From Thiothrix caldifontis (GTDB lineage Bacteria > Pseudomonadota > Gammaproteobacteria > Thiotrichales > Thiotrichaceae): a stretch of 47,170 nt of DNA. Made by a program: the position numbers and the translations under genes. Position 1 is the stretch's first letter, and each line of letters opens with the position of its first letter. The DNA lies in contig NZ_FNQP01000024.1 of NCBI RefSeq assembly GCF_900107695.1, positions 1 through 47,170 on the forward strand. The letters run 5' to 3'. Shown here piece by piece: positions 1 through 8,514 of the stretch. The notes beneath the pieces were generated by a model. It worked only from the letters and a program-made list of their open reading frames with translations. It searched no databases and was not told where the DNA came from.

Positions 1-253
1 AACTCACTCGCTGTTTGGGTAAAACGTTTGTCCAGTCCCTGTGGACTAATGGGGAGCTGTTGGAAGGCGGCTGTCCGACTTAATCCATCCAATGTGCTGG
101 CAGGATTGCCCATCCAGCCAAACACCAAGCTGCGGATGAAGTTCGAGCCGCTGAGTTTGCGCTGGCGTTGAATGAAGCCGCTTTTTTTGCTAACGCGTCC
201 GCTTTTTCATACAAGATGGCTTGCAATGCGGTGGCTACTTTTGTCAGTATCAA
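1..253 (-). mobile_element. IS4-like transposase, N-terminal part, frameshifted and cut by the window edge
   Basis: Reading the minus strand from a TTG start at 253, with an AAGGAG ribosome site at 262-267, gives the opening of a transposase (ILYEKADALAKK). At a run of seven A residues (T at 182-188 on the plus strand) the reading must move to the -1 frame, where it continues as RQRKLSGSNFIRSLVFGW and on to the window edge. The segment after the shift resembles the N-terminal part of IS4-type DDE transposases; the catalytic part lies outside the window. The A run in the GCA AAA AAA phase fits the slippery pattern X XXY YYZ, so this is either programmed -1 frameshifting or transcript slippage, or a simple inactivating indel. 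No terminal inverted repeat could be confirmed because the other end is missing. Confidence 0.6.
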
Positions 254-383
254 TGCGCGGTCTCCTTGTCGAAGTCGATCTATTCGGTGTGCAAAACTAA
301 TAGCCTACCAGAGAGGGAGACCGCTTTCGCGGGTTAAAGTTGATGCGTATAGGTGGAGCGGAACGCGATACCCACCCTATCGT

Positions 384-3300
384 TCACGTGGTTTGGTGCA
401 CATGGTGTAGTTTGCCTAGTACTTTGCGGAAACCCACCAAAATGTCATCAATAAACGTAAACACCACCGGAATCACCAGCAAACTGAGGAAGGTGGATGC
501 CAGTAATCCGCCAATCACCACAATGGCCATCGGTTGGCGGAAGCTAGGGTCTGCCGCCAACCCTAGCGCCGTCGGCATCATCCCCGCACCCATCGCAATC
601 GTGGTCATCACAATCGGCCTTGCCCGCTTGTGGCAAGCATCCAGTAGCGCATCGACACGCCCTTTTTGGTCACGTTCCCGCGCCATGACGGCATAATCCA
701 CCAACAAGATCGAGTTCTTGGTCACGATTCCCATCAACATCAGCAAGCCAATGACCGCAGGCATCGAGAAACTCATGCCTGTTATCAGCAACGCCACGAA
801 TGCCCCACCCACCGACAAAGGCAATGCCGCCAGAATCGTGATCGGCTGCAAAAAGTCGTGGAACAACAGCACCAGCACGATGTAAATCAGCATGACCCCG
901 ATCAGCATTGCCCCACCGAAACCGCCGAACAGTTCCGCCATCCGTTCGGCATCTCCGGAACTCTGGCGGTGCACGCCGGGGGGCAAGGTTTGCAGACTGG
1001 GCAGTTTATCGACCATTGCGGTAACTTGTCCGACTGGCAAGCCGTTCAGTTCCACATCAATACTCACATTGCGCATCCTGTCGAAGCGGTCAAGCCGTGC
1101 CGGGCCACTGCCTAGCTTTATATCGGCGACGGCTGCCAACGGCACGGAACCGTTGCGCCCCGGAATCCGCAACTGGCGGATGGTGTCGAGATCTGCACGT
1201 ACTGTTTTGTCAAATTGCACCCGGATCGGAATTTGGCGCTGTGGCAAGTTCAGTTTTGGCAAACGGGTCGAAAAGTCGCCGCTGGTTGCCACCCGTACCA
1301 CACTGCCCAAGGCTTCCGTGCTGACTCCCAATTCGGCAGCACGGGCGTAATCGGGCTTGATGTGGATTTCTGGGCGTTGCAGGCTGGCTCCTGATACGAC
1401 GTTGCCGATGCCCTGTAAGGTGCGTAAATCGCGCTCGGCAGCTCGTGCGGCGGTAAGCAGTGTGTTGCCATCGTCGCTGGCGAGTACCACTTGCATCTTA
1501 TCACCAGCGCCACCCGAACCGACGGTGAAACGTACTCCTGGTAACGGTTTCAGGGCTTGGCGGATCTCAGCTTCCACTTCTGTTTGTTTGCGTGAACGTT
1601 CTTCGCGCGTGGTTAGGGTGAGTGTTAAGGTCGCTTTGCGCACGTCTGCACCACCGCCTTCACTAATCGGGCCGCTACTAACACCACTGGATGCACCCAC
1701 CAAGGTAAAGACTTGCTTGACATCGGCAAGTGGTTCTAGCAAGTGGCGGGCTTGTTCAGCAGTCGCATAGGTTTCTGCCAGTGTACTACCCGGTTGCAAT
1801 TCCAGTGCAACTGAGGTGAGCGCGGTATCCGCCGGTGGTACAAACCCTTTTGGCAATAACGGTACAATTTGCAGCGAGGCCACAAAAATCACAATAGCTG
1901 CTACCAAGGTGATGATGCGGTGTTTTAAACACCATCCCGCTGCTTGCATGTAAGTACGCATGAACCAGCCGTCTTTGAGCGGCTTCTCTGGGTGAGGTTT
2001 AAGCAGATAAGCCGCCATCATTGGCGTGAGTAAGCGGGCGACGGCGAGCGAGAAAAACACGGCAACGGCGGCGGTAATCCCAAACGATTTAAAGAATTTA
2101 CCCGGTACGCCGCCCATGAACGCCGTTGGCAAAAAGACAGCAACTAGGGTGAACGTGGTGGCAATCACCGCCAGACCGATTTCATCAGCAGCTTCGATAG
2201 CGGCTTGTTTGGGGGTTTTGCCCATGCGCAAGTGGCGTTCGATATTTTCAACTTCCACGATGGCATCATCGACCAAGACCCCCACGACTAACGCCAGTGC
2301 CAGTAGGGTGAGAATATTCAGCGAGAAGCCGAAATATTGCATCGCCATGAAGGTGGGGATAATCGCCAAGGGTAAGGCCGCCGCCGATACCAGTGTTGCC
2401 CGCCAGTTGCCTAAGAATAGGAATACCACCAGAATTGCCAGCGCAGCACCTTCGTACAACAAGTGCATGGAGCCTTCGTAGTTGGCTTGGATGCGTTCGA
2501 TGGTGTCGTAGGCTTCCGCAATCTGAACCTGTGGATGGGCAGTGGAGAAGGTGGCAAGTGCCGCCCGCACACCTTCCACCACATCAATTTCACTGGCACC
2601 GCGTACCCGCGTGATCTGAAAGCCGACCACGGATTTGCCATCCAGCAGGGCATGGGTGGCACGTTCAGCGATGGTGTCGCGGATGGTGGCTATTTGATCA
2701 AGTCTGACATGACGTCCGTTGCTGAGGGGAATGTCAATAGCGCCAAGTTCTGCGGCGGTGCCGACGCGGCCTAACGTGCGCACGGACTGAATGCCGCCGC
2801 CAATGTCGCCGCGCCCACCCGGTGCATCTTGCTGCATTTGCCCCAAACGGTTGGATACGTCGGCGGCAGTAACACCTAGCCCTGCCATGAGTGCCGGGTC
2901 AAGATCAATGCGGACTTCGCGGTTGACGCCGCCCACCCGTGCGACGTTGCCTACACCTTTGACGGACATCAAGGTACGGGTAATGTCGTTGTCCACGAAC
3001 CATGACAGGGCTTCTTCGTCCATATTGGCGGAAGCGACCGTGAACGTGATCAACGGGCTACCTGCCGTGGTGACTTTCGATACAATCGGGTCGTTCATCT
3101 GCTGGGGCAGATTGGCGCGAATGGTGTCCACCGCGTTGCGCACTTCGTTGAGGGCAACTTCGGTATCTTTGGCGATGTCAAATTCGGTGGCAATGCTTGC
3201 CGAACTGTCGGTCAGCGTGGTGCGGATGTGCTTGACGCCAGTGATGGTGGCAAGCTGGTTTTCGATCTTGCGGGCAACTTCGCTTTCCAACTGTTCCGGG

Positions 3301-3464
3301 TCAGCGCCTTCCAGCGAAGCATTGACGATGATGGTAGGCAGGTCAATGTCGGGAAAGTTCTGGATGCCGAGTGCCTTGAAACCTTTGACGCCCAGAAAGC
3401 TGAGTAGCGCGAATAGCAGAATCGCCGGAACCGGGTTGCGGATCGACCAAGCGGAAACGTTCAT
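384..3464 (-). CDS. RND efflux transporter permease (HAE1/AcrB-type)
   Basis: This is a 1026-residue inner-membrane pump subunit of the resistance-nodulation-division superfamily, which exports small hydrophobic compounds using the proton gradient. The protein opens with the usual cytoplasmic stretch and TM1 (NPVPAILLFALLSFLGVKGF), followed by a large periplasmic loop. Near residues 393-405 it has the TM4 signature VVGVLVDDAIVEVENI with the paired aspartates of the proton relay. A second half repeats the layout and ends with TM10-12. The length is normal for the family. Its ATG overlaps the stop of the upstream adaptor gene by 4 bases (3461-3464), so the two are probably translationally coupled. 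No outer-membrane factor gene is present nearby, so a channel encoded elsewhere is presumably used. The substrate cannot be told from the sequence. Confidence 0.93.
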   Translation of the reverse strand: MNVSAWSIRNPVPAILLFALLSFLGVKGFKALGIQNFPDIDLPTIIVNASLEGADPEQLESEVARKIENQLATITGVKHIRTTLTDSSASIATEFDIAKDTEVALNEVRNAVDTIRANLPQQMNDPIVSKVTTAGSPLITFTVASANMDEEALSWFVDNDITRTLMSVKGVGNVARVGGVNREVRIDLDPALMAGLGVTAADVSNRLGQMQQDAPGGRGDIGGGIQSVRTLGRVGTAAELGAIDIPLSNGRHVRLDQIATIRDTIAERATHALLDGKSVVGFQITRVRGASEIDVVEGVRAALATFSTAHPQVQIAEAYDTIERIQANYEGSMHLLYEGAALAILVVFLFLGNWRATLVSAAALPLAIIPTFMAMQYFGFSLNILTLLALALVVGVLVDDAIVEVENIERHLRMGKTPKQAAIEAADEIGLAVIATTFTLVAVFLPTAFMGGVPGKFFKSFGITAAVAVFFSLAVARLLTPMMAAYLLKPHPEKPLKDGWFMRTYMQAAGWCLKHRIITLVAAIVIFVASLQIVPLLPKGFVPPADTALTSVALELQPGSTLAETYATAEQARHLLEPLADVKQVFTLVGASSGVSSGPISEGGGADVRKATLTLTLTTREERSRKQTEVEAEIRQALKPLPGVRFTVGSGGAGDKMQVVLASDDGNTLLTAARAAERDLRTLQGIGNVVSGASLQRPEIHIKPDYARAAELGVSTEALGSVVRVATSGDFSTRLPKLNLPQRQIPIRVQFDKTVRADLDTIRQLRIPGRNGSVPLAAVADIKLGSGPARLDRFDRMRNVSIDVELNGLPVGQVTAMVDKLPSLQTLPPGVHRQSSGDAERMAELFGGFGGAMLIGVMLIYIVLVLLFHDFLQPITILAALPLSVGGAFVALLITGMSFSMPAVIGLLMLMGIVTKNSILLVDYAVMARERDQKGRVDALLDACHKRARPIVMTTIAMGAGMMPTALGLAADPSFRQPMAIVVIGGLLASTFLSLLVIPVVFTFIDDILVGFRKVLGKLHHVHQTT

Positions 3465-4582
3465 GGTTTGCTGCCCCCCATTCTCGACCCTTCTTGTTCC
3501 CTCACCCCTTGCGGGGGAGGGTTAGGGAGGGGGGTAATTTGTACAGTATCACCATCGTTGAGAAAACCACCACCCGTCACGACCACGCGGGCAGTCGCCG
3601 TAACGCCGTCGATGATTTCGGTTTGACCTTGTGTGGTTCTGCCGACTTTGACCGGGCGCTGGGTGACTTTGTTTTCTGCACCTACCTCAAACACGTAGTA
3701 ATTGCCATCGCGCAGGATCACAGCGGATTGTGGCAACGCCATGGCTGGTGCCGAGCCGGTGAGAATTTCGCCTTCCGCAAACATGCCTGCTTTGGCAGGG
3801 CTGTCGCTGGGTAGGCTGATGTAGACCAGTGCATTGCGGGTGTTGGGGTCGAGCGTGGGGGAAACCATGCGTATTTCGCCAGTGACACTTTCACCACCGG
3901 GTAGGGTTAGGTGTGCCTGTTGCCCCGGCTGGATGCGGGAGGTGTCACGCCCGGAAACTTCTGCCCGCCATTCGAGCTTGTGCTGACGCACCATGCGGAA
4001 TAGCTCCGTGCCGGTTTGCACGACAGCACCGAGAGTGGCAGTGCGGGTGGCGATTACGCCGTCATCGGGGGCGAGGATACGGGTTTGGGCAAGGCGGATT
4101 TGCTGGGCTTCAAGCGCGGCTTTGGCAACGGCTTCCGCTGTTAAGTACTGGTCGATTTGTTGGGTAGGTAATGCGCCGCTGGATTTGAGGCTGCGGGCGC
4201 GGTTGGCGTTGGCACGGGCTTCTTCCAGTTTGGCTTGGGCTTGCGCTACATCGGCTTTGACGGCAGCTTGCGACAGTTTGGCGAGTTCCTGACCCTTGCG
4301 GATGTCATCGCCGACATCCACCAGCACGTCGGTGATTTTCAGGCCACTGATCTCGGAGGCGATAATGGCTTCCTGCCAAGGGATGAGTGCGCCGCTGGCA
4401 GTGATGGTGGTGTTCCAGTCTTGCATTGTTGGGAGGGCAACGCTGACTGCAAGAGCCGGGTTCGCTGCGGGAGCGGGGGCTGCGTCTTCTGCCTGTGCCG
4501 TGAGCAAGGGTAAACCTGAGAGGCTGGTGGCTAACAACAGCATGAGGAATAAACGGGGTGTTAGCACAGAAGTGTTGTTCAT
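3461..4582 (-). CDS. RND efflux periplasmic adaptor (membrane fusion protein)
   Basis: This 373-residue adaptor links the inner-membrane RND pump to an outer-membrane channel. It starts with a signal peptide (LFLMLLLATSLSGLPLLTAQA). A lipoyl/barrel-sandwich half, an alpha-helical hairpin rich in Ala/Gln (about residues 105-165), the second lipoyl half (ILAPDDGVIATRTATLGAVV), a beta-barrel and a membrane-proximal domain follow. It is first in the operon with the permease. The last about 25 residues (PLPNPPPQGVREQEG) look unlike the family and are encoded by a GC-rich inverted repeat at about 3498-3535 of the type CCCTCACCCC...GGGGGAGGG. This suggests that an intergenic repeat was captured into the 3' end of the gene. 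The inverted repeat just upstream (4588-4635) is a likely operator. Confidence 0.92.
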   Translation of the reverse strand: MNNTSVLTPRLFLMLLLATSLSGLPLLTAQAEDAAPAPAANPALAVSVALPTMQDWNTTITASGALIPWQEAIIASEISGLKITDVLVDVGDDIRKGQELAKLSQAAVKADVAQAQAKLEEARANANRARSLKSSGALPTQQIDQYLTAEAVAKAALEAQQIRLAQTRILAPDDGVIATRTATLGAVVQTGTELFRMVRQHKLEWRAEVSGRDTSRIQPGQQAHLTLPGGESVTGEIRMVSPTLDPNTRNALVYISLPSDSPAKAGMFAEGEILTGSAPAMALPQSAVILRDGNYYVFEVGAENKVTQRPVKVGRTTQGQTEIIDGVTATARVVVTGGGFLNDGDTVQITPLPNPPPQGVREQEGSRMGGSKP

Positions 4583-4587
4583 GTTAA

Positions 4588-4635
4588 TGACTGCCGGTCA
4601 ATTGATTAGGGCGAATCTTAAATGACCAACAGTCA
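4588..4635. promoter_or_regulatory. Candidate operator: inverted repeat upstream of the RND operon
   Basis: TGACTGCCGGTCA at 4588-4600 and TGACCAACAGTCA at 4623-4635 are inverted copies that match at 11 of 13 positions. They lie about 35 bases apart centre to centre in the 101-base gap between the divergent efflux operon and the YkgJ-type gene. The position and roughly three-turn spacing fit a repressor or activator site for one or both genes. No regulator gene is adjacent, so the binding protein is unknown. Confidence 0.4.
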
Positions 4636-4683
4636 GTTGTCGAGTGTTTCGCGTTACATGCGCTGCTGTGCTAAAATATATAC

Positions 4684-5028
4684 ATGAAGCCTAATCCTTG
4701 TATCGAGTGCGGCGCGTGTTGCGCCAGTTTCCGTGTCTCATTTTACTGGGGGGAAACGGATGCTGCTCCCGGTGGCCTTGTACCCGCACGCCTGACCCAA
4801 CCTATCGCGCCTCACCATGTTGCAATGCTGGGAACTGACCAAGCACAACCGCATTGCATCGCCTTACAGGGGACGGTGGGACAACCAGTGAGTTGTACTA
4901 TTTACGCACTACGTTCTTCCACTTGCCGCGAATTCACCGCTTCTTGGGAGCACGGCGAGCATAATCCGGTGTGTGATCGTGCCCGTGCCAAATACGGTTT
5001 GCCACCCTTGCCGCCTTCTGGTGTTTGA
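4684..5028 (+). CDS. YkgJ family cysteine-cluster protein
   Basis: This 114-residue protein has the N-terminal cluster [11 protein letters not shown] (Cys7, Cys10, Cys13, Cys14). Further cysteines follow near residues 59, 78, 87 and 104 ([15 protein letters not shown]). This matches the YkgJ/UPF0153 family, thought to bind zinc or iron through the cysteine cluster; its function is not known. The length is normal for the family. No Shine-Dalgarno sequence precedes the ATG, and a TAAAAT hexamer at 4672-4677 would place the transcript start almost at the start codon, so a leaderless message is possible, but no good -35 is seen. It is transcribed divergently from the efflux operon. Confidence 0.85.
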   Translation: MKPNPCIECGACCASFRVSFYWGETDAAPGGLVPARLTQPIAPHHVAMLGTDQAQPHCIALQGTVGQPVSCTIYALRSSTCREFTASWEHGEHNPVCDRARAKYGLPPLPPSGV

Positions 5029-5170
5029 ATGCATCGGCAACGGAATTAAATCACGAATTGATGGGTCAATAGTATTTAGAATCATGGAATTGTAGGATAC
5101 ATCAATAACAGAGTATTCCAGCAGGCGCGACTGTACAGCCTGTGCCTGCGGAACACCGTAGGAGTGAGAT

Positions 5171-6145
5171 ATGCGTTTCACTGACTGGTTATGGCAACAG
5201 GGTATTGACTGGCTCAACACCACCCCCCGCCCCGAAGATTTTAGCGCCCTGTGTAATTTTGAATTCTTGGAGCGTGAAATCCGCCCGGCTGATGTACTGT
5301 TGTTTGCGGGACAATCGCGCGTCAGCAAAGTTATCCAAACGGTGGTGTTATCGCCTTGGACTCACGCGGCTTTATACATCGGGCGACTGAATGACATTCG
5401 TGATCCAAAAGCGCGTTCGCGTCTTGCTGCTTATTACGACGGTGATGCGAGTGAACCCTTGGTGATCGAATCGCTGCTTGGTAAAGGCACAGTGGTTACG
5501 CCGTTACGTCATTATCGCAACGAGCATTTACGCATTTGCCGCCCCGCGAGTTTGACATGGCAGGATGCTGATAAGGTGGTGAATTTCGGGATCGAACACC
5601 TCGGCATGGGGTATGACGTGCGCCAATTATTGGATTTGGCACGCTTTATTTTCCCCTATGCGATTTTGCCGCGTTGCTGGCGTTCAAGCTTGTTTCAACA
5701 CAATGCGGGGCAACCGACCCATATCGTGTGTTCCAGCATGATTGCACGGTGTTTTCAGCAAGTGCATTACCCTATTTTGCCGATTGTCCACAACGCGCAA
5801 CAGGATGAGGTGCGCTTTTACGAGCGAAATTTTCGCCTGATTACCCCCAGCGATTTTGACTACTCACCCTACTTTTCGGTCATTAAATACCCGGCATGGA
5901 ATACCGGACGCGAACCCGCGTACCGTACTTTGCCGTGGCACCAAGATAAGGAGGATTTCCATGAGTTGGTTAACAAAATACCGGCAGCAATACCTGAGCC
6001 GTCCGGTTATGCGCCTGATGAAACAGCAATTACCGCCCATCTCGCAGACGGAACAGGACGCACTGGACAGCGGCAACGTCTGGTGGGACTCCGAACTCTT
6101 TTCCGGCAAGCCGGATTGGTGTCGTTTGCACGATCTCTCCATTAG
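5171..6145 (+). CDS. YiiX/YebB-like NlpC/P60-type cysteine hydrolase with an out-of-frame C-terminal overlap into fadE
   Basis: The first about 255 residues form a permuted papain-like (YiiX-type) domain. The candidate catalytic His is in SPWTHAALYIG (about residue 65), the Cys in VCSSMIARCF (about residue 189), and a conserved SDFDYSPYF end motif is present. Such enzymes act as amidases or thioesterases on peptide or lipid substrates; the substrate here is unknown. A good site, TAGGAGTGAGAT, precedes the ATG. The reading frame runs 185 bases into the next gene in another frame, adding a tail of about 60 residues with no family character. A TAA in the -1 frame sits at 5947-5949, exactly before the fadE ribosome site, so a one-base indel upstream could explain the tail. 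The neighbouring acyl-CoA dehydrogenase suggests a lipid-related role, but this is inference. Confidence 0.75.
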   Translation: MRFTDWLWQQGIDWLNTTPRPEDFSALCNFEFLEREIRPADVLLFAGQSRVSKVIQTVVLSPWTHAALYIGRLNDIRDPKARSRLAAYYDGDASEPLVIESLLGKGTVVTPLRHYRNEHLRICRPASLTWQDADKVVNFGIEHLGMGYDVRQLLDLARFIFPYAILPRCWRSSLFQHNAGQPTHIVCSSMIARCFQQVHYPILPIVHNAQQDEVRFYERNFRLITPSDFDYSPYFSVIKYPAWNTGREPAYRTLPWHQDKEDFHELVNKIPAAIPEPSGYAPDETAITAHLADGTGRTGQRQRLVGLRTLFRQAGLVSFARSLH

Positions 6146-8246
6146 CAAGCTGACGGCGGAAGAGCGGGCGTTTCTCGATGGTCCGGTGGATGCACTCTGC
6201 CGCCGCTTGGATGATTGGCAGATTACCCACGAACTCCACGACCTGCCGCCTGACATCTGGGATTTTCTCAAACAACAACGCTTTTTCGGCATGATTATCC
6301 CCAAGGAATACGGCGGTTTAGGGTTTTCTGCCTTGGCGCATTCGCAAGTGGTGATGAAAATTTCCAGCCGCAGCGTGACAGCAGCGGTTACAGTCATGGT
6401 ACCGAATTCGCTTGGGCCCGGCGAATTGTTGCTGAAATACGGCACAACCGCGCAAAAGGATTATTACCTGCCACGCTTGGTGGATGGGCGCGAGATTCCG
6501 TGCTTTGCCCTGACCGGCCCCGAAGCGGGCAGCGATGCGAGTTCGATTCCCGATAGCGGCGTGGTATGCCGTCAGGATTTCAACGGGGAAACGGCAGTGT
6601 TGGGGATTCGCCTGAATTGGGAAAAGCGTTACATCACCTTAGCGCCGATTGCAACCTTGCTAGGGCTGGCGTTCCAGCTTTATGACCCGGAACATTTGCT
6701 GGGGGATAAGGAGGAGCTGGGCATTAGTGTGGCGCTGATTCCGACGAATCACCCCGGTGTGGAAATCGGTACACGGCATTTTCCGCTGAATATTCCGTTC
6801 CAAAATGGCCCGAATTACGGGCGCGATGTGTTCATTCCCATCGACTGGCTGATTGGTGGGCAAGCACAGGCTGGCAAAGGTTGGCGGATGTTGGTGGAAT
6901 GTTTGGGCGAAGGGCGCGGTATTTCCCTGCCTGCGTTGTCGACGGGGGCGGCGAAAGTGGCGGCGCGTTATACCGGCGCGTATGCACGGGTGCGCCAGCA
7001 ATTCGGAATGCCGATTGGCTATTTTGAAGGTGTGGAAGAACCCTTGGCGCGAATTCTCGGCAATACTTACATTATGGATGCGGGGCGCATTCTCACTGCC
7101 ACGGCGATTGATCAAGGGCAACGCCCGGCAGTGATTACCGCGCTGTTGAAATACCAGTTGACGGAACGGATGCGGCGGCTGGTCAATGATGCAATGGATA
7201 TTTCTGGCGGGGCGGGGATTTGCATGGGACCTTCCAACTACCTTGCGCGGGCGTATCAGTCGATTCCGATTGGGATTACGGTGGAAGGCGCGAATATCCT
7301 CACCCGTTCGTTGATCGTGTTTGGGCAAGGGGCGATGCGTTGCCACCCTTGGTTGCTGAAAGAAATACAGGCAGCCAAGGCGGATGATTTGGCGGCGTTT
7401 GATAGCGCTTTCATGGGGCATGTCAAGCACCTCGCCAGTAATCTGGGGCGTAGTGTGTGGTATGGGTTGAGCAATGCGCGTTTTGTGGTGTCGGGTTCGC
7501 CACTGACACGCCATTATTACCGGCATTTGAGCCGCTTGAGCAGCCAGTTTGCGCTGTTAGCCGATTACGCAGCGCTATCATTGGGCGGGAATTTGAAACG
7601 GCGCGAACGTGTGTCGGGGCGTATGGCGGATATTCTTGCCAATCTCTACCTGTGTTCGGCGGTACTCAAGCATTTTGAGGAGCAGGGGGAGCCGGAAGCC
7701 GATGTGCCATTGATGGAATACGCTTGCAAGCTGACGATTCACCGGGCGCAACAGGCGATGTTAGCGGCTTTTCATAATTTACCGCATCCTTGGCTGGCGA
7801 AAACGTTGCGTACCTTGATGTTCCCGTATGGCAAGCCGTTTAGCCCACCGAATGATACCTTGATTCACCAAGTGGCGCGGTTAGCGCTGGAGCCTTCTGC
7901 AACCCGCGACCGTTTGACGGCGGGGATTTACATTACCAACGACCCGGTAGATCGGATGGGGCGGATTGAGGATGCTTTGCATAAAACACTGGCAGTCGCC
8001 GAGCTGGAAAAGCAGTTACGCAAGCTGATGAAATCGGGGCAGTTAGTGGCGCATACCGTGACGGAGGCAATTGTCGAGGCGGGGAGCAAAGGGTTGCTGG
8101 ATAAGTTTAGTGTGGAAAAATTGCTGGCAGCGCGGCGGGCGACGGCGAATGCGGTGCGGGTGGATGATTTTCCAGCGGAATATTTTCGGGAAAAATTGCA
8201 TACAATGAATGCGATGCCTACAATGCTTAACACGCTCACTGTATGA
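5961..8246 (+). CDS. fadE: Acyl-CoA dehydrogenase, FadE type
   Basis: This 761-residue flavoprotein carries out the first step of fatty-acid beta-oxidation, making trans-2-enoyl-CoA. The ATG at 5961 is chosen because AAGGAGGA lies at 5948-5955; a longer reading from 5856 would lie inside the upstream gene. The N-terminal acyl-CoA dehydrogenase domain (EYGGLGFSALAHSQV, LTGPEAGSDASS) and the C-terminal flavin domain (DISGGAGICMGPSNYLARAYQSIPIGITVEGANILTRS is the recognisable stretch, cited in parts: DISGGAGICMG and VEGANILTRS) are followed by the about 280-residue DUF1974 extension typical of FadE/YafH. E. coli FadE is about 814 residues; this one lacks the N-terminal membrane segment. The stop overlaps the ribosome site of the downstream antitoxin. 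Confidence 0.9.
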   Translation: MSWLTKYRQQYLSRPVMRLMKQQLPPISQTEQDALDSGNVWWDSELFSGKPDWCRLHDLSISKLTAEERAFLDGPVDALCRRLDDWQITHELHDLPPDIWDFLKQQRFFGMIIPKEYGGLGFSALAHSQVVMKISSRSVTAAVTVMVPNSLGPGELLLKYGTTAQKDYYLPRLVDGREIPCFALTGPEAGSDASSIPDSGVVCRQDFNGETAVLGIRLNWEKRYITLAPIATLLGLAFQLYDPEHLLGDKEELGISVALIPTNHPGVEIGTRHFPLNIPFQNGPNYGRDVFIPIDWLIGGQAQAGKGWRMLVECLGEGRGISLPALSTGAAKVAARYTGAYARVRQQFGMPIGYFEGVEEPLARILGNTYIMDAGRILTATAIDQGQRPAVITALLKYQLTERMRRLVNDAMDISGGAGICMGPSNYLARAYQSIPIGITVEGANILTRSLIVFGQGAMRCHPWLLKEIQAAKADDLAAFDSAFMGHVKHLASNLGRSVWYGLSNARFVVSGSPLTRHYYRHLSRLSSQFALLADYAALSLGGNLKRRERVSGRMADILANLYLCSAVLKHFEEQGEPEADVPLMEYACKLTIHRAQQAMLAAFHNLPHPWLAKTLRTLMFPYGKPFSPPNDTLIHQVARLALEPSATRDRLTAGIYITNDPVDRMGRIEDALHKTLAVAELEKQLRKLMKSGQLVAHTVTEAIVEAGSKGLLDKFSVEKLLAARRATANAVRVDDFPAEYFREKLHTMNAMPTMLNTLTV
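8196..8224 (+). promoter_or_regulatory. Sigma-70 promoter for the FitA/VapC operon, inside the end of fadE
   Basis: TTGCAT (8196-8201) and TACAAT (8219-8224) are separated by 17 bases, close to the sigma-70 consensus. They lie in the last codons of fadE. Transcription would start near 8231 and give a leader of about 26 bases before the antitoxin ATG. This would let the toxin-antitoxin pair be expressed independently of fadE. Confidence 0.55.
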
Positions 8247-8256
8247 GGTATTTGTT

Positions 8257-8514
8257 ATGGCAATGCTAACGATCCGTAATTTGGATGATGATCTTAAGGC
8301 GCAATTGCGCATCCGTGCCGCGCAACATGGCTTGTCTATGGAGGAGGAAGTACGCCGCATCCTGCAACAAATTTTGTCGCCACAGACTCCGCAAAAAGGT
8401 TTTGGAACACGTGTACACCAGCGTGTGATGGCATTGACGGGGGGTGTTGATTTAGTGTTGCCGGTGCGTTCTAGCCCACGTGCTGCCCCTGATTTTTCTG
8501 GTGATCAGGCATGA
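8257..8514 (+). CDS. FitA-like ribbon-helix-helix antitoxin
   Basis: This 85-residue protein starts with a ribbon-helix-helix DNA-binding fold (AMLTIRNLDDDLKAQLRIRA, then HGLSMEEEVRRILQQIL). This is the FitA family of antitoxins, which bind the partner PIN toxin through the C-terminal tail and repress their own operon. The ATG at 8257 follows GAGGT at 8245-8249. The start of the toxin overlaps its stop by 4 bases (8511-8514), a typical arrangement for coupled synthesis. It lies only 10 bases after fadE. Confidence 0.88.
   Translation: MAMLTIRNLDDDLKAQLRIRAAQHGLSMEEEVRRILQQILSPQTPQKGFGTRVHQRVMALTGGVDLVLPVRSSPRAAPDFSGDQA

Noticed and set aside
2791-3525. 244-codon plus-strand frame opposite the RND permease
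   Set aside because: It is antisense to the conserved N-terminal half of the pump and has no start signal.
6660-7526. 288-codon minus-strand frame inside fadE
   Set aside because: It is antisense to a well-conserved enzyme and its His/Arg/Pro-rich product matches nothing.
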